A DNA stretch of 64,000 nucleotides from Calycina herbarum (taxonomy: Eukaryota > Ascomycota > Leotiomycetes > Helotiales > Pezizellaceae), in contig LLEY01000040.1 of the NCBI GenBank assembly GCA_001414485.1, positions 362,987 to 426,986 on the forward strand. Reading direction: 5' to 3'. The stretch's first letter is position 1; the number at the start of each line of letters is the position of its first letter. Both the position numbers and the translations under genes were made by a program. Under the pieces are notes generated by a model, which saw only the letters and a list, made by a program, of their open reading frames with translations, was not told the DNA's origin and did no database searches. Of the stretch, positions 11,640 through 22,332 are shown piece after piece.

Positions 11640-13448
11640 GCGAGAAATGAAAATGACCTTGATGTTTTATTTATTGATGTTGAGAGTCTGTGACTTTGTG
11701 AGCCGAGTCCACAGAAAATAATCCATAGAAATATGCGACTATACCTTTATATTGTATATTTTCATATGATACAATATGTATATCCAAAATGTGACCTTAC
11801 TGAAAGTTCTGTTGATAGCAACGTTAACTGCTATGGTCCGACATTGAGCGGAAAAATGAGTGGGGAATTTGAGCATACCTTGTCTAATTTTTCTATAGAT
11901 ATTTCATCTAATTCTCAAGAAAGCTCTCTCTTAGGAGTTTGTCTATTCTGATATCAATTGATGTAATGAGTCTACGAGAATGTTAGATTCCGTTGCCACT
12001 ATGAAGAATGAAACAAAGAACAAACCTTTTCTAACTTATGAGATGAGATAACCACAAAGAAATCCAACCCAAATTCCACAGTTCGAAACTAAGCTAATTC
12101 TTCTAATTTCGTAGACCAGATGTCACGAGTCTACAACACCATCAGCTGAAACTCATGAAAAAATGAACCCCCAAAGTTAGAACATATAATGAAGGACATA
12201 CCTTCTCTCCCTCCAAAGGAAACCGAAACCCCAAAAGTGACCAACCCAAGTACCTCTTCCCTCGTTGTAGAAATTCCCATCTCTAATTTCCAATTTTTTG
12301 CCCCCAAAGTTACGGTACGTGTACTTGAGGCGCTAATCACGGAAGTGACGATGTCCGACCAGAATAGCGTAGAGGCGGAAATTTTGATTGGCGCTCTTTC
12401 CCGATCTGGCTTTACGTTCTCTCAATTGGCCATGTGTGAGAGGATGAGATTGTGTCTTGAATTGTATGTTGTTTTCTTGATAGCGCGTTTGTCGCGCAGT
12501 ACTTCTGTTCTTCTCGAGGTGTTTCATATCAGTTCATGATCACGTGTTGAAGGGGCCGAGCTCTGGCCGATGTTTGAGATTTGAGGAGGTTGGAGGAGAT
12601 TTTTGATCTTCATTTTTTTCTCTTCAGCTTGTTTTTCTTTCCATTCGTTTTGTGGATTTTGCGTTTTGATGTCTTTCCTATGTTGAGATCTCTGTACGCT
12701 GCGGGATGAGAACACAGCACCATTTTGACGCGAGTTCCCAACCCAATTGAGGCGTGGATCAAGAACATACGCCCGTATCGCGGTTGCTTGTCTTATAGAG
12801 CGGATCCAGACGAGTGTCTTTCAATCTGGGTAGTCCATTTCTCCACGAGCACGATGGTCGGATTTCAGACAGCGAGATTCATCCTACTATCATCTTTCAG
12901 ACTGATGCTAGGTAGGCTTCAGGTCCTGGAAGGTCTATGGATCAAACAGCAATCCCAAGTCAATGACCGGCCAGGATAGTCGCGATGGTCAAGATTGGAG
13001 ATGGAAGCCATCCTCTTCATTTGCGCCGAGTCCGACATATGCGTTGATTGGGAAATCGTCGATAATCTGGAGGCAGGAAATTGCGAGCGACATTGCTATC
13101 ACGCTTGTTCATCAAAATCCACAAAAAGATGAAGCTGACGGGACGTTGCAGTAATTTATTCCATTTTCCATTTTCTCGTGGCCTAACCGTGGGCTCAAGA
13201 TTCGAAAGTCCGATTTCGACAGAAGACGTTGGCTTTTGAGAACGCAAGACGTCGCTCTTACGTTGTACACTCGTTTGTGAGTTACACAACTGACAAGCGC
13301 GATAAGGACATCAGCAAGTACTTTGGTACTTGAACATGGAGGACTCCCAAATACCGATATCGACATCTATTCTCCCCCTCTAAGAAATTCATCACTCAAA
13401 ATTAAACATTAATCATTCCATCATTCCAATTTTCCCAACCTCAACCCC
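11640..13448. other. Long intergenic stretch without a convincing gene
   Basis: Only short, mutually overlapping ORFs (under about 120 codons) occur here on both strands, and none shows a recognisable domain, signal peptide or splice-linked partner. The segment 12725-13160 looks mildly coding-like in composition but is split between frames. It may hold an old gene remnant; I cannot name one. Confidence 0.4.
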
Positions 13449-13988
13449 TCATTGCAGCCCCTCCATCTCACTCCTCACCCTCCTAGCCTCCCCCTCAACA
13501 CCCAAACACCTCTCCTCCAAACCCCCCACCTTCTCTCCCAATCCCCTCTGCTCCTCCTCCCACCCCTCCGCCTCTCTCTCCAACCTCTTCCTCTCTCCCT
13601 CCGTAACCTTCCCCCTCATCCACTTCCGATTCCTAAAAGCCTTTCGTCCAAGATTATCAGCATCCACCGCAAGCGCCTGGGCTTCCTTCCACAACTCCTC
13701 CGCTTCTTTACTAATAAGTTCCCCACCGAATGGAACGTCTTTCACAGAGAGACAACTATCGTGGTATTTTCTTTGATCATTCATCATTGTTCGTCCGAAA
13801 TCTTGGGGTGGAGGGATGGGTGAGGGGGCGCGGAGACGTGCACCTTGGAAGGCGGGGACGGGTCCGGAGGGGGAGGGACGTCGGCCGCGAGGGGGTGAAT
13901 TGTTGAATGTGTTAGGGGAGGAGCGCCTTTCTCGTCCTCGACGTGGGGGTGAGGGTGTTGATGATTGAGAGGAATTTGAGGGATTCAT
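13449..13988 (-). CDS. Hypothetical protein, proline-rich N-terminus and coiled coil
   Basis: A 179-codon ORF without introns. Residues 1-65 are low-complexity and rich in Pro, Ser and Arg, with several SPPRRGR-like blocks typical of disordered or nucleic-acid-associated tails. Residues about 95-178 are highly charged (Glu/Lys/Arg) with Leu spacing that predicts a coiled coil. No catalytic motif or signal peptide is visible. I do not recognise the family. The ATG is followed by an uninterrupted frame, and the opposite strand has a shorter mirror ORF caused by the low complexity. It is probably a real gene, since the two-part architecture is coherent, but transcript support is absent. Confidence 0.5.
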   Translation of the reverse strand: MNPSNSSQSSTPSPPRRGRERRSSPNTFNNSPPRGRRPSPSGPVPAFQGARLRAPSPIPPPQDFGRTMMNDQRKYHDSCLSVKDVPFGGELISKEAEELWKEAQALAVDADNLGRKAFRNRKWMRGKVTEGERKRLEREAEGWEEEQRGLGEKVGGLEERCLGVEGEARRVRSEMEGLQ

Positions 13989-14772
13989 TTTTTCAGACTA
14001 GATTTATTTACTTGATTGAGTGAGTGAGATTCAATAAGTCGATGCCAAGAATATAAAATCGAGAAAGGGTACGAACGGGGCGGGAGGAAACTTATCTTCC
14101 GACTCCTGGTTTCAAATAGAGTTAAATGATCATCTGACATCTTCCAAATGGAGTTTAGCTGTTTCCTGGTATCAGGAAGGCACAGCGTTGCATTTCCCTG
14201 CTTATTCTTCTATCAATGAAGGATATAAAAAAATCAAGATGGAAAAGATAAAATTCAAATATCTAATTGATTCAAAATACTCACCAAAAGCAAGGCGAAG
14301 AAACAAAAAACTATATTCGATTAATTTTCCACACTCTTTATCTCACTAATAACCATAGCTATTATTCGAAATAGACTGGGACAATAAAAGTGCTTCAAGA
14401 ACTTTTAAATCCAAATCTCAAATCCAGAGGACCTCAAAAGCTCAACTCACCTTTTCAATACCTTACAATTCATCAGAAAAGTAAAGGGAAAGAAAACATC
14501 TCGAAGCCCATAAGTGATTCATTCATTCATTCATCAGCTGGTACATACAAAGCGAACTCCCCTCAAGAATACGCCCCGTCCTCAGCCAAAATAGATACAA
14601 AGTCTGTACAATACAATAAAGATTTCCCCAGTGAGACATAGCACACCTTACCATACGCCCCAAAAACACACAAACCGATGGACACCACCGTCAAATGCCT
14701 CCCTGATCAATCAACACCCCATAAAAAAACACACATCTTCTCCAACCCGCCTCCCTTTACACACCACCCATT
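13989..14772. other. Intergenic between coiled-coil gene and PSO2 3' end
   Basis: This holds the upstream region of the coiled-coil gene on the left and the 3' flank of the PSO2 homologue on the right. The short ORFs here are low-complexity (Pro/His/Ser-rich) and I treat them as chance. A small ATTC tandem run sits at about 14519-14532. Confidence 0.5.
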
Positions 14773-17700
14773 TTACCACCGGACACACCCCTCACCCTCC
14801 CCAATCCTCAAAACACCATTCTTCCTCCTCTCAGCAAGCCACCGTTCAATCCACCCCTTCATCTTCGCCCTCCCCGCCGCACTTCCCACATTAACAGTAG
14901 GAACCACCTTCTCAATCCTAAGCGCACAAACAAACATAGTAAGCTCTCGAAAACTACTATGTTCCGAGTACGGAACACCAAAACAGGAAGCTTCCCGCGT
15001 ACTACCCCTCTGGGGTACGAGATCCTGCAGGGAGTAGGAGGATTGCCAGTTTGGACTATGGAGGATCGTTTGGATTGTGGGGGAGTCTGTGAATCTATCA
15101 AGATTTTGTTAGTAAAGTAGATGGGGATATATGAGAGAGGAGAAAATGGGGGAAAGGGTAAGTACCTAGAATTAGGCGGTCTATAATTCCACCCGCTAGG
15201 TCGAAACCCCACCACCCTCGTAAAATGCGGCTTAAACCCATTCAAATACTCCTGCAACGTCTCCGCCCGAATCTCCATCAACATCTGCATATGTATCTGC
15301 GCCTCCCTCGGATCACTCGTCATCCTACTCAACAACTCCTCGTCCTCCAACGCCTTACAAATCCGCATCTTACCCGGTGGTGCGTAGATCTTGCAATCCA
15401 GGGCTCGAGCAATCCCCATGCAGATTCGTTCTTTTCCGATACTGTAGGTACCGCAAACGACTAGGAGACGACCGCGAGGCTTGGAGTTTGAGAGACTGGA
15501 AAGAGACATGGCGATACTGTTATCTTCTGCTTTTAGGGAAGAAGTGGATTTCACAAATTTCGTCATTCCAGAGCCTGCGCGTTCTCGTTTTGCGGTTTCC
15601 CATGCATCGTTGTCTTCTGCGCGTTCCTTTTTGAGGGATACACACATATCCGCACAGGCTTTGACAACATTCTCTTGAGAAGGAAAGGCATATTTGGGAT
15701 TGAGGTAGGTGGTGTCAAGATAGCACACGTCGATTTTCTGTTGTTTTGTTTTTCCAGAAATTGAGTCGACGATGTCTGGCATCAATAACGGATTTTCAAT
15801 ATGTGCTGGACAAGCTCGGAAATCTCCGCAGTGAAGAATTCGGTGGATTTTTGGATTTGGTCCTTTGCCAATGACCTTTTCGAATAGAAACAAGCTGCTA
15901 CCAGGACAGTGGTTGGCAGGTATCATCGTGATAGACACGCCTTCGGTTTTCGGGACTTCGAATTTGACATCAAAATCCAATGCCACCACCCATTTCGGAT
16001 CAACACGTAGTTGTTGCTTGACCAAATTTGCCGTAACTTTGCTGCAGTATATTGGACCATGACACCATGTTGATGTAAGGCCGACATAGTGATCGCTATG
16101 AAAGTGACTGAGAAAATATGCATTGCAGCCTTGGACAGCTCCATATCTAAAAGCGTCCACACAGATGAATAATCCGGGCATGATCTTGTAGAAAGGACAA
16201 GTTCTTTGGTAAGCTGGCTTGCCCCTTGACGCATTTTCAGTAGCTGCAGCAGTTGCCCATGCCGCATCTTCTGCTTTACCAGACATGAGCTTCGAAAAAG
16301 CAGAGCCGGAACTTGGTCCAGCTGCTCCCAATTTGATAGGGTTTGCTTGTCCTGGTCTTGCGATACCGGCTTTTCTCGCGAATCGATTTTTGGCACCCTC
16401 TGGCATATATTTTATTTCCGTCTCCTCCAGTTTGGCTGGCTTGGGAAGTGGGATAGGATTCCCATCCAGGCATCCATTGACATGTTTGGAAGCATCATCG
16501 GAAGAAACTCCACTGAGACTAGCATCACAAATCGGACAAGCAGGTGTAATCTCCTCATCTGGGGCTTTAGTGATCTCGTCATCGAAGCCGTTGAACCCTT
16601 CTTGCTCCGCAGCTTCAAGCATAGCTTGTTCTTCCATCCATTTCTTTTCTACAAACTCTTCACCGTCATTGAATTCGTCCAGCGATTCATCAATATCGTC
16701 AAACTTCGTCCAATCATCAATACTCGTGGCTTCTTTCTTTAATTGAGGTACTGCGGCCGCCGTAGGTGTATCAATTTCCATAGCAGTTGCAAGCCCTTTT
16801 CCCTTCTCGGAACCCGTGGGGGCACCCGTACTTGAGGTACTTGTGGATCGGGACTTTTTGGGTTGGAGAGCCTCCCATTTAGCTTGAGCTTCTGCAATAG
16901 GAACTCTCTTCCGTTTGAACACAGCTGGTTGGGCTGTTTCTGCAAGGTTCTCTGGCGTTGCAGACTTGGGTTTAGATGCGACAACACCATTTTTCTCCAT
17001 CAGTAAAGCATCAATAACCGAGTTTGAATCTTCAGATTTCTTCTCGACTCTCGTACGGAGCTCCCGCTTTTCATCCTTATCATTTGTCTCCTTTTTCGGC
17101 TTATATAAGGTTTCGTAATCGCTCTCCTCCGAGTCTGACAGAAAAGGGCCTCTTTTCTTCTTCTTTGGTTTCGATTTGGTAGCTCGAGGCTGTGGTGGAA
17201 GTGGCGGCGATGCCTGCTTTGAAGACATACTCCGACTATTCGAAGACCCGTCCTCGATATCCGCCTTCACGCCCTCAACCACAACGGTTTCCTGCTCAAT
17301 CGGGATATTCTCTTTCGACACCTTCTGCCTCTTCACAGATCCCGCAGACTCATTAAACCTAACATCATCTCCAGCTCCATACAAATCGTCGAAATCTTCC
17401 TCTCCATCCGAGTCCGGGACAAGTTTCGATCTCTTTGGCATTTGTAGATGATTGGCGCCTTGGGACAGGAAGATTGATTCATCGTTGAGCGGGGAATCAA
17501 CTTTCTTGAAGAAATTGAGAATGCTAGCATTGGGTTTCGCAGGAGTCTTCGCAGAAGGTTTGGCCGGAGTCTTCTTTGTTGATTGTCGACTCGATGCCGC
17601 TACGTTCGACTTGGAGCTTGGTCGCGGAGTGAGGGGTTTGGCAGAGCTTGAAGGTGCCATTGTGATAGAGGTTTGAGGAGAGGGCCTGGTTGTATTCGGA

Positions 17701-17780
17701 GGAGTTGGTGGTCTCCCAGTCGAGGGTATTAAAGAAGTCGAGGTTGGTTTATTGGCATGCTCTCGGGGCTTTCTGAACAT
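14773..17780 (-). CDS. PSO2: DNA interstrand cross-link repair nuclease, SNM1/PSO2 family
   Basis: A metallo-beta-lactamase/beta-CASP 5' exonuclease that acts in the nucleus on DNA interstrand cross-links. I place exons at 17780-15166 and 15094-14773 with a 71-bp intron (15095-15165, TACTAAC branch site), giving 978 residues. A PIP-box-like SILNFFKK lies at about 87-94 in a basic N-terminus. A UBZ4 ubiquitin-binding zinc finger has Cys415, Cys418, His433 and Cys437. The metal site HFHSDH is at 559-564, followed by HCGDFRACPAH and YLDTTY motifs. Exon 2 supplies the conserved VPYSEHSSF motif and an ending in CVRW. Without splicing, the frame would lose the PYSEH motif. A second in-frame ATG at codon 41 is an alternative start. 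The splice site was chosen for frame continuity (NSR|FTDSPTIQ), and a nearer AG at 15087-15088 breaks frame. Confidence 0.93.
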
Positions 17781-18450
17781 GTCCTGGCCTTGGGCGTCTT
17801 TCGAGATTGCGGGGGTAAGCTTCGATCAAGGTCGTGCCACAGAAAATGGCGTGTTCAGCAGCGACACTTTGCTTTTGTGGTTTATTTTGGTGTCCCAATG
17901 TCGTTGCACATTTTCCGGGGACTAGAAGGTCGAGTTGGCGTTCATTGTCGGGGTGGCGAGTTGATTGCTTTCAAAAATTGCGCGACCAAAATCCTTGACG
18001 CGTTATCACGTGAGATACTTGGCATTGTATGGGGAAGGAGGGGCCTTAGATAGAGTTGTAGAAGAGGAGTTTATCCAAGAGTTGCTTATGGTTTGGGCAG
18101 TGAATGCAATCGTGGTAACGGGTTTTTCTTTTTCAATTTCAATTGGCTCTCTCTGCTCTAGGTCGCTCCTTCCGTTCTTACCTTCAATGTGTCGCTCTTT
18201 CTTAAACAAGGAATGAACGACCGAGTTTATCACTTGAGACCAGCCACTTTTTGGCCTCATGAAAGTGGCAGCAGGAAGGCTTCTTTCCTCCTCATAAAGT
18301 TTTCAATATATGGATGACTGATAGGACCAATTGAGTAACTCGTTTTTGTGAAAGCAAGATGCTCCTCCACTACTGGGTATCTAAGTTCCATTGCTTTTGC
18401 CCCATCCCAGGGGCTATGACCTTCCTAGTGTAGTAATGTGCCATTGGATA
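17781..18450. other. Upstream region of PSO2 homologue
   Basis: This is normal-composition intergenic DNA containing the presumed PSO2 promoter, including a CACGTG E-box at about 18006-18011. Small ORFs on both strands have no recognisable content. Composition turns AT-rich after about 18430. Confidence 0.45.
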
Positions 18451-18710
18451 GAAAAACAAAGTTATTCAAGTGTTTTTACTAGAATAGAAGATATTTTAGT
18501 ATAAGTAGTTAGTTTTTCTTTATCTAAAGTTCTTTTCTAGATTTCTCTTATATTAAACAAGTAGGAAAACAATGTTATTTTAGTATTCTTACTAGAATAT
18601 AAGATATATTAGATAAAGCTATTAACTTTTATTATGTTAAGATCTTTTCTGTTTCTATAAATTAAGTAGAAAAACAAAATGATTTAAGTATATCTACTTA
18701 AATATAGTGG
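18451..18710. repeat. Tandem repeat, about 105-113-bp unit, 2.3 copies
   Basis: Successive units start at about 18451, 18564 and 18669. Each opens with a GAAAAACAAA-like block, then a T-rich stretch, CTAGAATA(G/T)AAGATAT, and an ending near AAGTAG. Unit differences are mostly between C and T or G and A. The stretch is AT-rich and sits at the edge of a RIP-like patch upstream of the hAT relic. Confidence 0.6.
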
Positions 18711-19086
18711 ACCTTAGTATCTAGAATTCTATAAAAGATCTAGGGCTATGTTCTAGCTATTTCTATTTTAAATTTAATTTACTCTAGCTAGTTCTAGAGT
18801 AGATTTTTTTTTTTAAGAAATAGTCTACTTAAGTACTAGAATTCCACGTATTAGGCCTTTTTATATACTTTAGAGTAGTAAAACAGAAAATCTATATATA
18901 AGTAAAGTAAAATAACTATTAATTCTATTTGAAATTATAAGATATAAGATTTAAGTAAAGTAAAATCGAAACTAAAATCAACGATTCTACTAAAATATAC
19001 TACTCTATTTACTACCAAGATATAAGTCTAAGACCTTTATTTCTAGTTAATTTTTCTCTAAATATATCTATTCTACTTTAAATTTA
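18711..19086. other. AT-rich unassigned DNA
   Basis: This TA-rich DNA lies between the tandem repeat and the hAT element. It looks RIP-altered (few CA dinucleotides, many TA) but contains no recognisable motif. It may be older repeat sequence into which the hAT copy inserted. Confidence 0.4.
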
Positions 19087-19094
19087 CCTTAAAA

Positions 19095-20440
19095 CAGTGG
19101 TCGGCAACTGGAATTCCATGGAAGTTCCACAGCTATACATTGGAAGACTCCATTCCTTTTTTAAAAATCTATAGAAGACTCTATAAAAAATAGGGTTTCT
19201 ATAGAAGTTCTACTGGAATTCTATCCACGTGACATCTTATGTGATTTCGGACTGTAAAAATAATAATCTGGACGCTAAGGCCTACCTTTTATTTACTAAG
19301 ATATTAAATTTAAAACTAATAACACTACTATATATACAACTACTCCTACAATAGCGTCTCTAAATCGTCGAATAATCTAAACTCCTTGGCATTTAATACC
19401 TCCTCTATCTTTAAGTCCTTAAAAACGCTGTTATGCCGACCTAGAACTTCTACTAGTTCGTCCTACTTTACGACTTAATCGCCCTCCTAGAGTCGCCGCA
19501 TACGAGAAGCTCGATAAATACTTTAAATTAGCTCTTACCTCTTGCGCCGCCTTAGTTGTAACTATTTTAGATCCTCGATATAAGCTCTACTTCTTTGCTA
19601 AGATGTTAGAGAACGATGGCAGTACTAGAAACAATATATATAAGAAGGTTAAGGCACAATTTAAGTCGGTATACGATAAATACTATGGTCGAGATAATAA
19701 GATAAAGTTATAAGAGAGATTAATAGAGGAGGAGAGAGGCTTAGACGAGAGTTCTTTAGAGGAAGAGGAGGCCTAGCGTAACCCTTTTTACGACTTTAGC
19801 GACGATCGAGCTTATATAGTAATATCTGAATATATACAGGAGAAGTGTTTAGCTAAGGACGTACCTATTAGAGAAGTTGTAAAATACTAGAAAGGCAAGT
19901 AATACGATTACCCTATATTAGCATAAATAGCATGCGATTATCTTGTAATACCTGCTACATCGGCTCTCTCTGAACGAGTGTTTTCTGAAGGCGCTCTTGT
20001 TATTATAAAGAAGCGTTACTGAGTTACTGATAGCACTTTACGTTGGATTATATGTCTAAGAAGCTGGGGTTCATAGAAGCTGAAGTTAAGGAACTTGAAA
20101 CAAGTGAAGAATTGATGGCATATATTTAAGGAGATGACGCTAGTAGTAGTGAGGCAATTAGTGTATAATTAATAGAAAATAGAAAATTCCTTAAATTTAA
20201 GCTTTTTGTGCCTTTTTTCGTTTAATTAGATAGCTAAATTTATCTTAAAATCTATGAAATTCACTACTAAATAACCTAAAATGACTCCTATATAGGCTAA
20301 TATCTACTACCTCTGGAATAGGTGTTCCAGGGTTTTTTTTTATGGAAGACTCCATTCTATTTTAAACCTCTCCTGGAAGGTTCCATTGCTGGCAAAAACT
20401 GGAATATTCCACTGGAACCCCTTCCATTTGCCGACCACTG
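19095..20440 (+). mobile_element. hAT DNA transposon relic with TIRs and 8-bp TSD
   Basis: The element starts CAGTGGTCGGCAACTGGAA and ends with the complement of CAGTGGTCGGCAAATGGAA, an inverted repeat matching at 18 of 19 positions. It is flanked by CCTTAAAA at 19087-19094 and 20441-20448, the 8-bp duplication expected of hAT. Inside, plus-strand codons at about 19500-20090 spell the C-terminal part of a hAT transposase, including ILDPRYKLYFF and the dimerisation region ending PATSALSERVFSEG. Several codons are TAG/TAA where Trp or Gln is expected, consistent with RIP. The BED finger and first catalytic region are missing, so this copy is not autonomous. Direct TGGAAGACTCCATTC repeats lie near both ends. 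Confidence 0.9.
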
Positions 20441-20448
20441 CCTTAAAA

Positions 20449-21180
20449 CGTGTTCCTTCTATCTACTTATTATCATCGAGACTGACAAGGCCGTATCTCG
20501 GTTCTCAATTTTGCAATCTCAAGTCTTTTCAAGCCAAAGTTGAAGAATATGAATATTGGATAGAATATGGAGGAGGTTTCAATAGAGTATAAAAGGACGC
20601 TAACTGACGGATTATTCTCTTTTCCATGGAAATCAATTCGAGGCAGAGGAGAAGAAGTGGTATCAACCAAGAGCGGCCCAAAGACAGAGTCTATTATTGC
20701 AAGCGATGCCATGCGGATAAATACAGGAAGCTCGAATGTAAGTTCACTCGTCGTAGATGCAGCAGTCTGAAATGGACGTTCTCATGTTGTCGAAAACCAC
20801 CTTGTTGTCGAAAGGTGATTTGGCATCTGAAAAAATGGCGAAGTTGGATAAAGATGATATTTACGTCTCGTGTTGGGGTATGGGTATTGCTACCTAGGTA
20901 ACAATTGTTAAGAAGCAACTTTTTTTTGCCTGTTCTGTCGTTAGGTCTGGGGTCACCTTCATCCTCAGAATCCCACAAATTCTCATGTTCGAGGCCCTGG
21001 ACAAAGATGGGAACGTAAGGTTCTGAATTGGTTTATGGGGTCTGAGTTGCGAATGGTTGTGGTGTAGTGTAATCACTATTCTCATCCTACAAATCCGCGA
21101 CCCGCCAAAGAAAATTCACTACTAATCAAAACTTTCGTTGAATATATAACTATGAAAACTAACCATCAATCCCAACAACC
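20449..21180. other. Intergenic, hAT to pathogen-related-like gene
   Basis: Several overlapping ORFs under 95 codons occur on both strands. None has a recognisable domain. One at 20626-20901 (+) is Cys/Arg-rich, but the spacing fits no zinc finger I know. I call no gene here. Confidence 0.4.
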
Positions 21181-22332
21181 TCATTCCTTATTCATAAGAA
21201 ACGGACATTCCGCCGGAGTAACATCAGCCATCTCCTCATGAGCAATCTTCGCCTCCTCACTCTCCCCACTCTCAACAACCGCATTCCCAGGTGCCAACTC
21301 CCCCTTCTTATCAGCTTCAACTTTCTCAGCAGTCGAGGCCCCAGAAGCCGTAACCACATCCTTAACCTCCCTATCCTTTCCTCCCTCGTCGAGTTGACTC
21401 TCAAGATCCACACTCTCTTTTGGCTTAGCAATAGTTTTATTAACAATCCCATTCGGAGCAATCTGACGAAACATTTCCAAGGGGTCGAACCAAGTCTCCA
21501 CACTTTGGAGACGCACTTTATCATCTACTTTTGCGACGGTGATGCCTTGGATGTTGATTGCGCCACCGTGGGCTTTGGCTGTTACTTTTTCGTTTTTGCT
21601 TCGTCCAGGTCAGTAATTGTAAAAGGAAAAAGGGACGATGGGAATTTAAGTATTGGACAGAACTCACTCATTGAAACCAACATAATCGTTCTTCATCTCC
21701 CCCCAATGTCTCCACTACCCAAAAAATCAGCACCAACTCTCTTCATCCTCTACACACCATCCAAACCCCATCCCTACCTCAATTCAACTCACCTTAAATG
21801 CCACAACCGGCGGTCCAGAGTAAACCTCCAAAACCTCCCAAGCAAAGCTCGGCATCATCCTCTTAAAAGTCTTATGACTACTCGCAAAATCGCTATTCTC
21901 CGGACTGTAAAACTCATTCGCCGCAATAATAGCATTGTACGTTCCCACCTTCAACATGTGTTCGGCACTTTGCGGTGGTCCGCCATTAATGGAGAAGGTG
22001 TAGTTTGGGCGGTCGATGGTGCGCCAGTCTTTGATTTCGGATTTGAAGGAGGCTTCGATTTCCCAGTTTTTGACGAGGTTTTCGACGAGAAAGGGGAGGG
22101 ATGCGGCTTCGTGGGACTGGGTCTTGGCTGGATGGGGTTAGTTGGTGGTGATGGGAAGTGGAGGGAAGGGGGGAGAGGTACTTTGGTTGAAGACGTTTCG
22201 GGTATTGGTGTAGTCTGGGGCTTTTCCGTAGCGCCAGTTTGCTGTGTCTTTTAGGACTGCATTTGGGTCTAGGAGATAATCTGGGAGACCTGGGGTCTCA
22301 GTTGATGGGCTCTCAACATTTGCAGTAGCCAT
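21181..22332 (-). CDS. Pathogen-related protein-like, SnoaL/NTF2-fold protein
   Basis: I place four exons at 22332-22182, 22127-21793, 21714-21668 and 21598-21181, giving 316 residues. Introns are 54, 78 and 69 bp with GT..AG ends, and every junction keeps frame. The core (about residues 30-230) reads YGKAPDYTNTRNVFNQ, TKTQSHEA, NLVKNWEIEASFK, EVLEVYSGPP, FKWRHWGEM and ETWFDP. This matches the family of the barley 'pathogen-related protein' and its abundant fungal homologues, with a SnoaL-like alpha+beta barrel. No enzymatic activity is established for this group. The C-terminal 80 residues are Glu/Lys/Ala-rich and probably disordered. The ATG at 22330-22332 is preferred; an upstream in-frame ATG at 22368 would add 12 residues. 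The gene is intact. Confidence 0.85.

Noticed and set aside
12189..12539. Plus-strand 116-codon ORF
   Set aside because: No motif, overlapping ORFs on the other strand, and no plausible splice partners.
14773..15165. Unspliced C-terminal tail of the PSO2 frame running to 14859
   Set aside because: It replaces the conserved PYSEHSSF motif by unrelated hydrophobic text; a 71-bp intron restores the family ending.
16219..16746. Plus-strand 175-codon ORF
   Set aside because: Antisense of the disordered middle of the PSO2 homologue.
21238..22254. Plus-strand 338-codon ORF
   Set aside because: Antisense of the spliced pathogen-related-like gene, whose four exons show conserved blocks.
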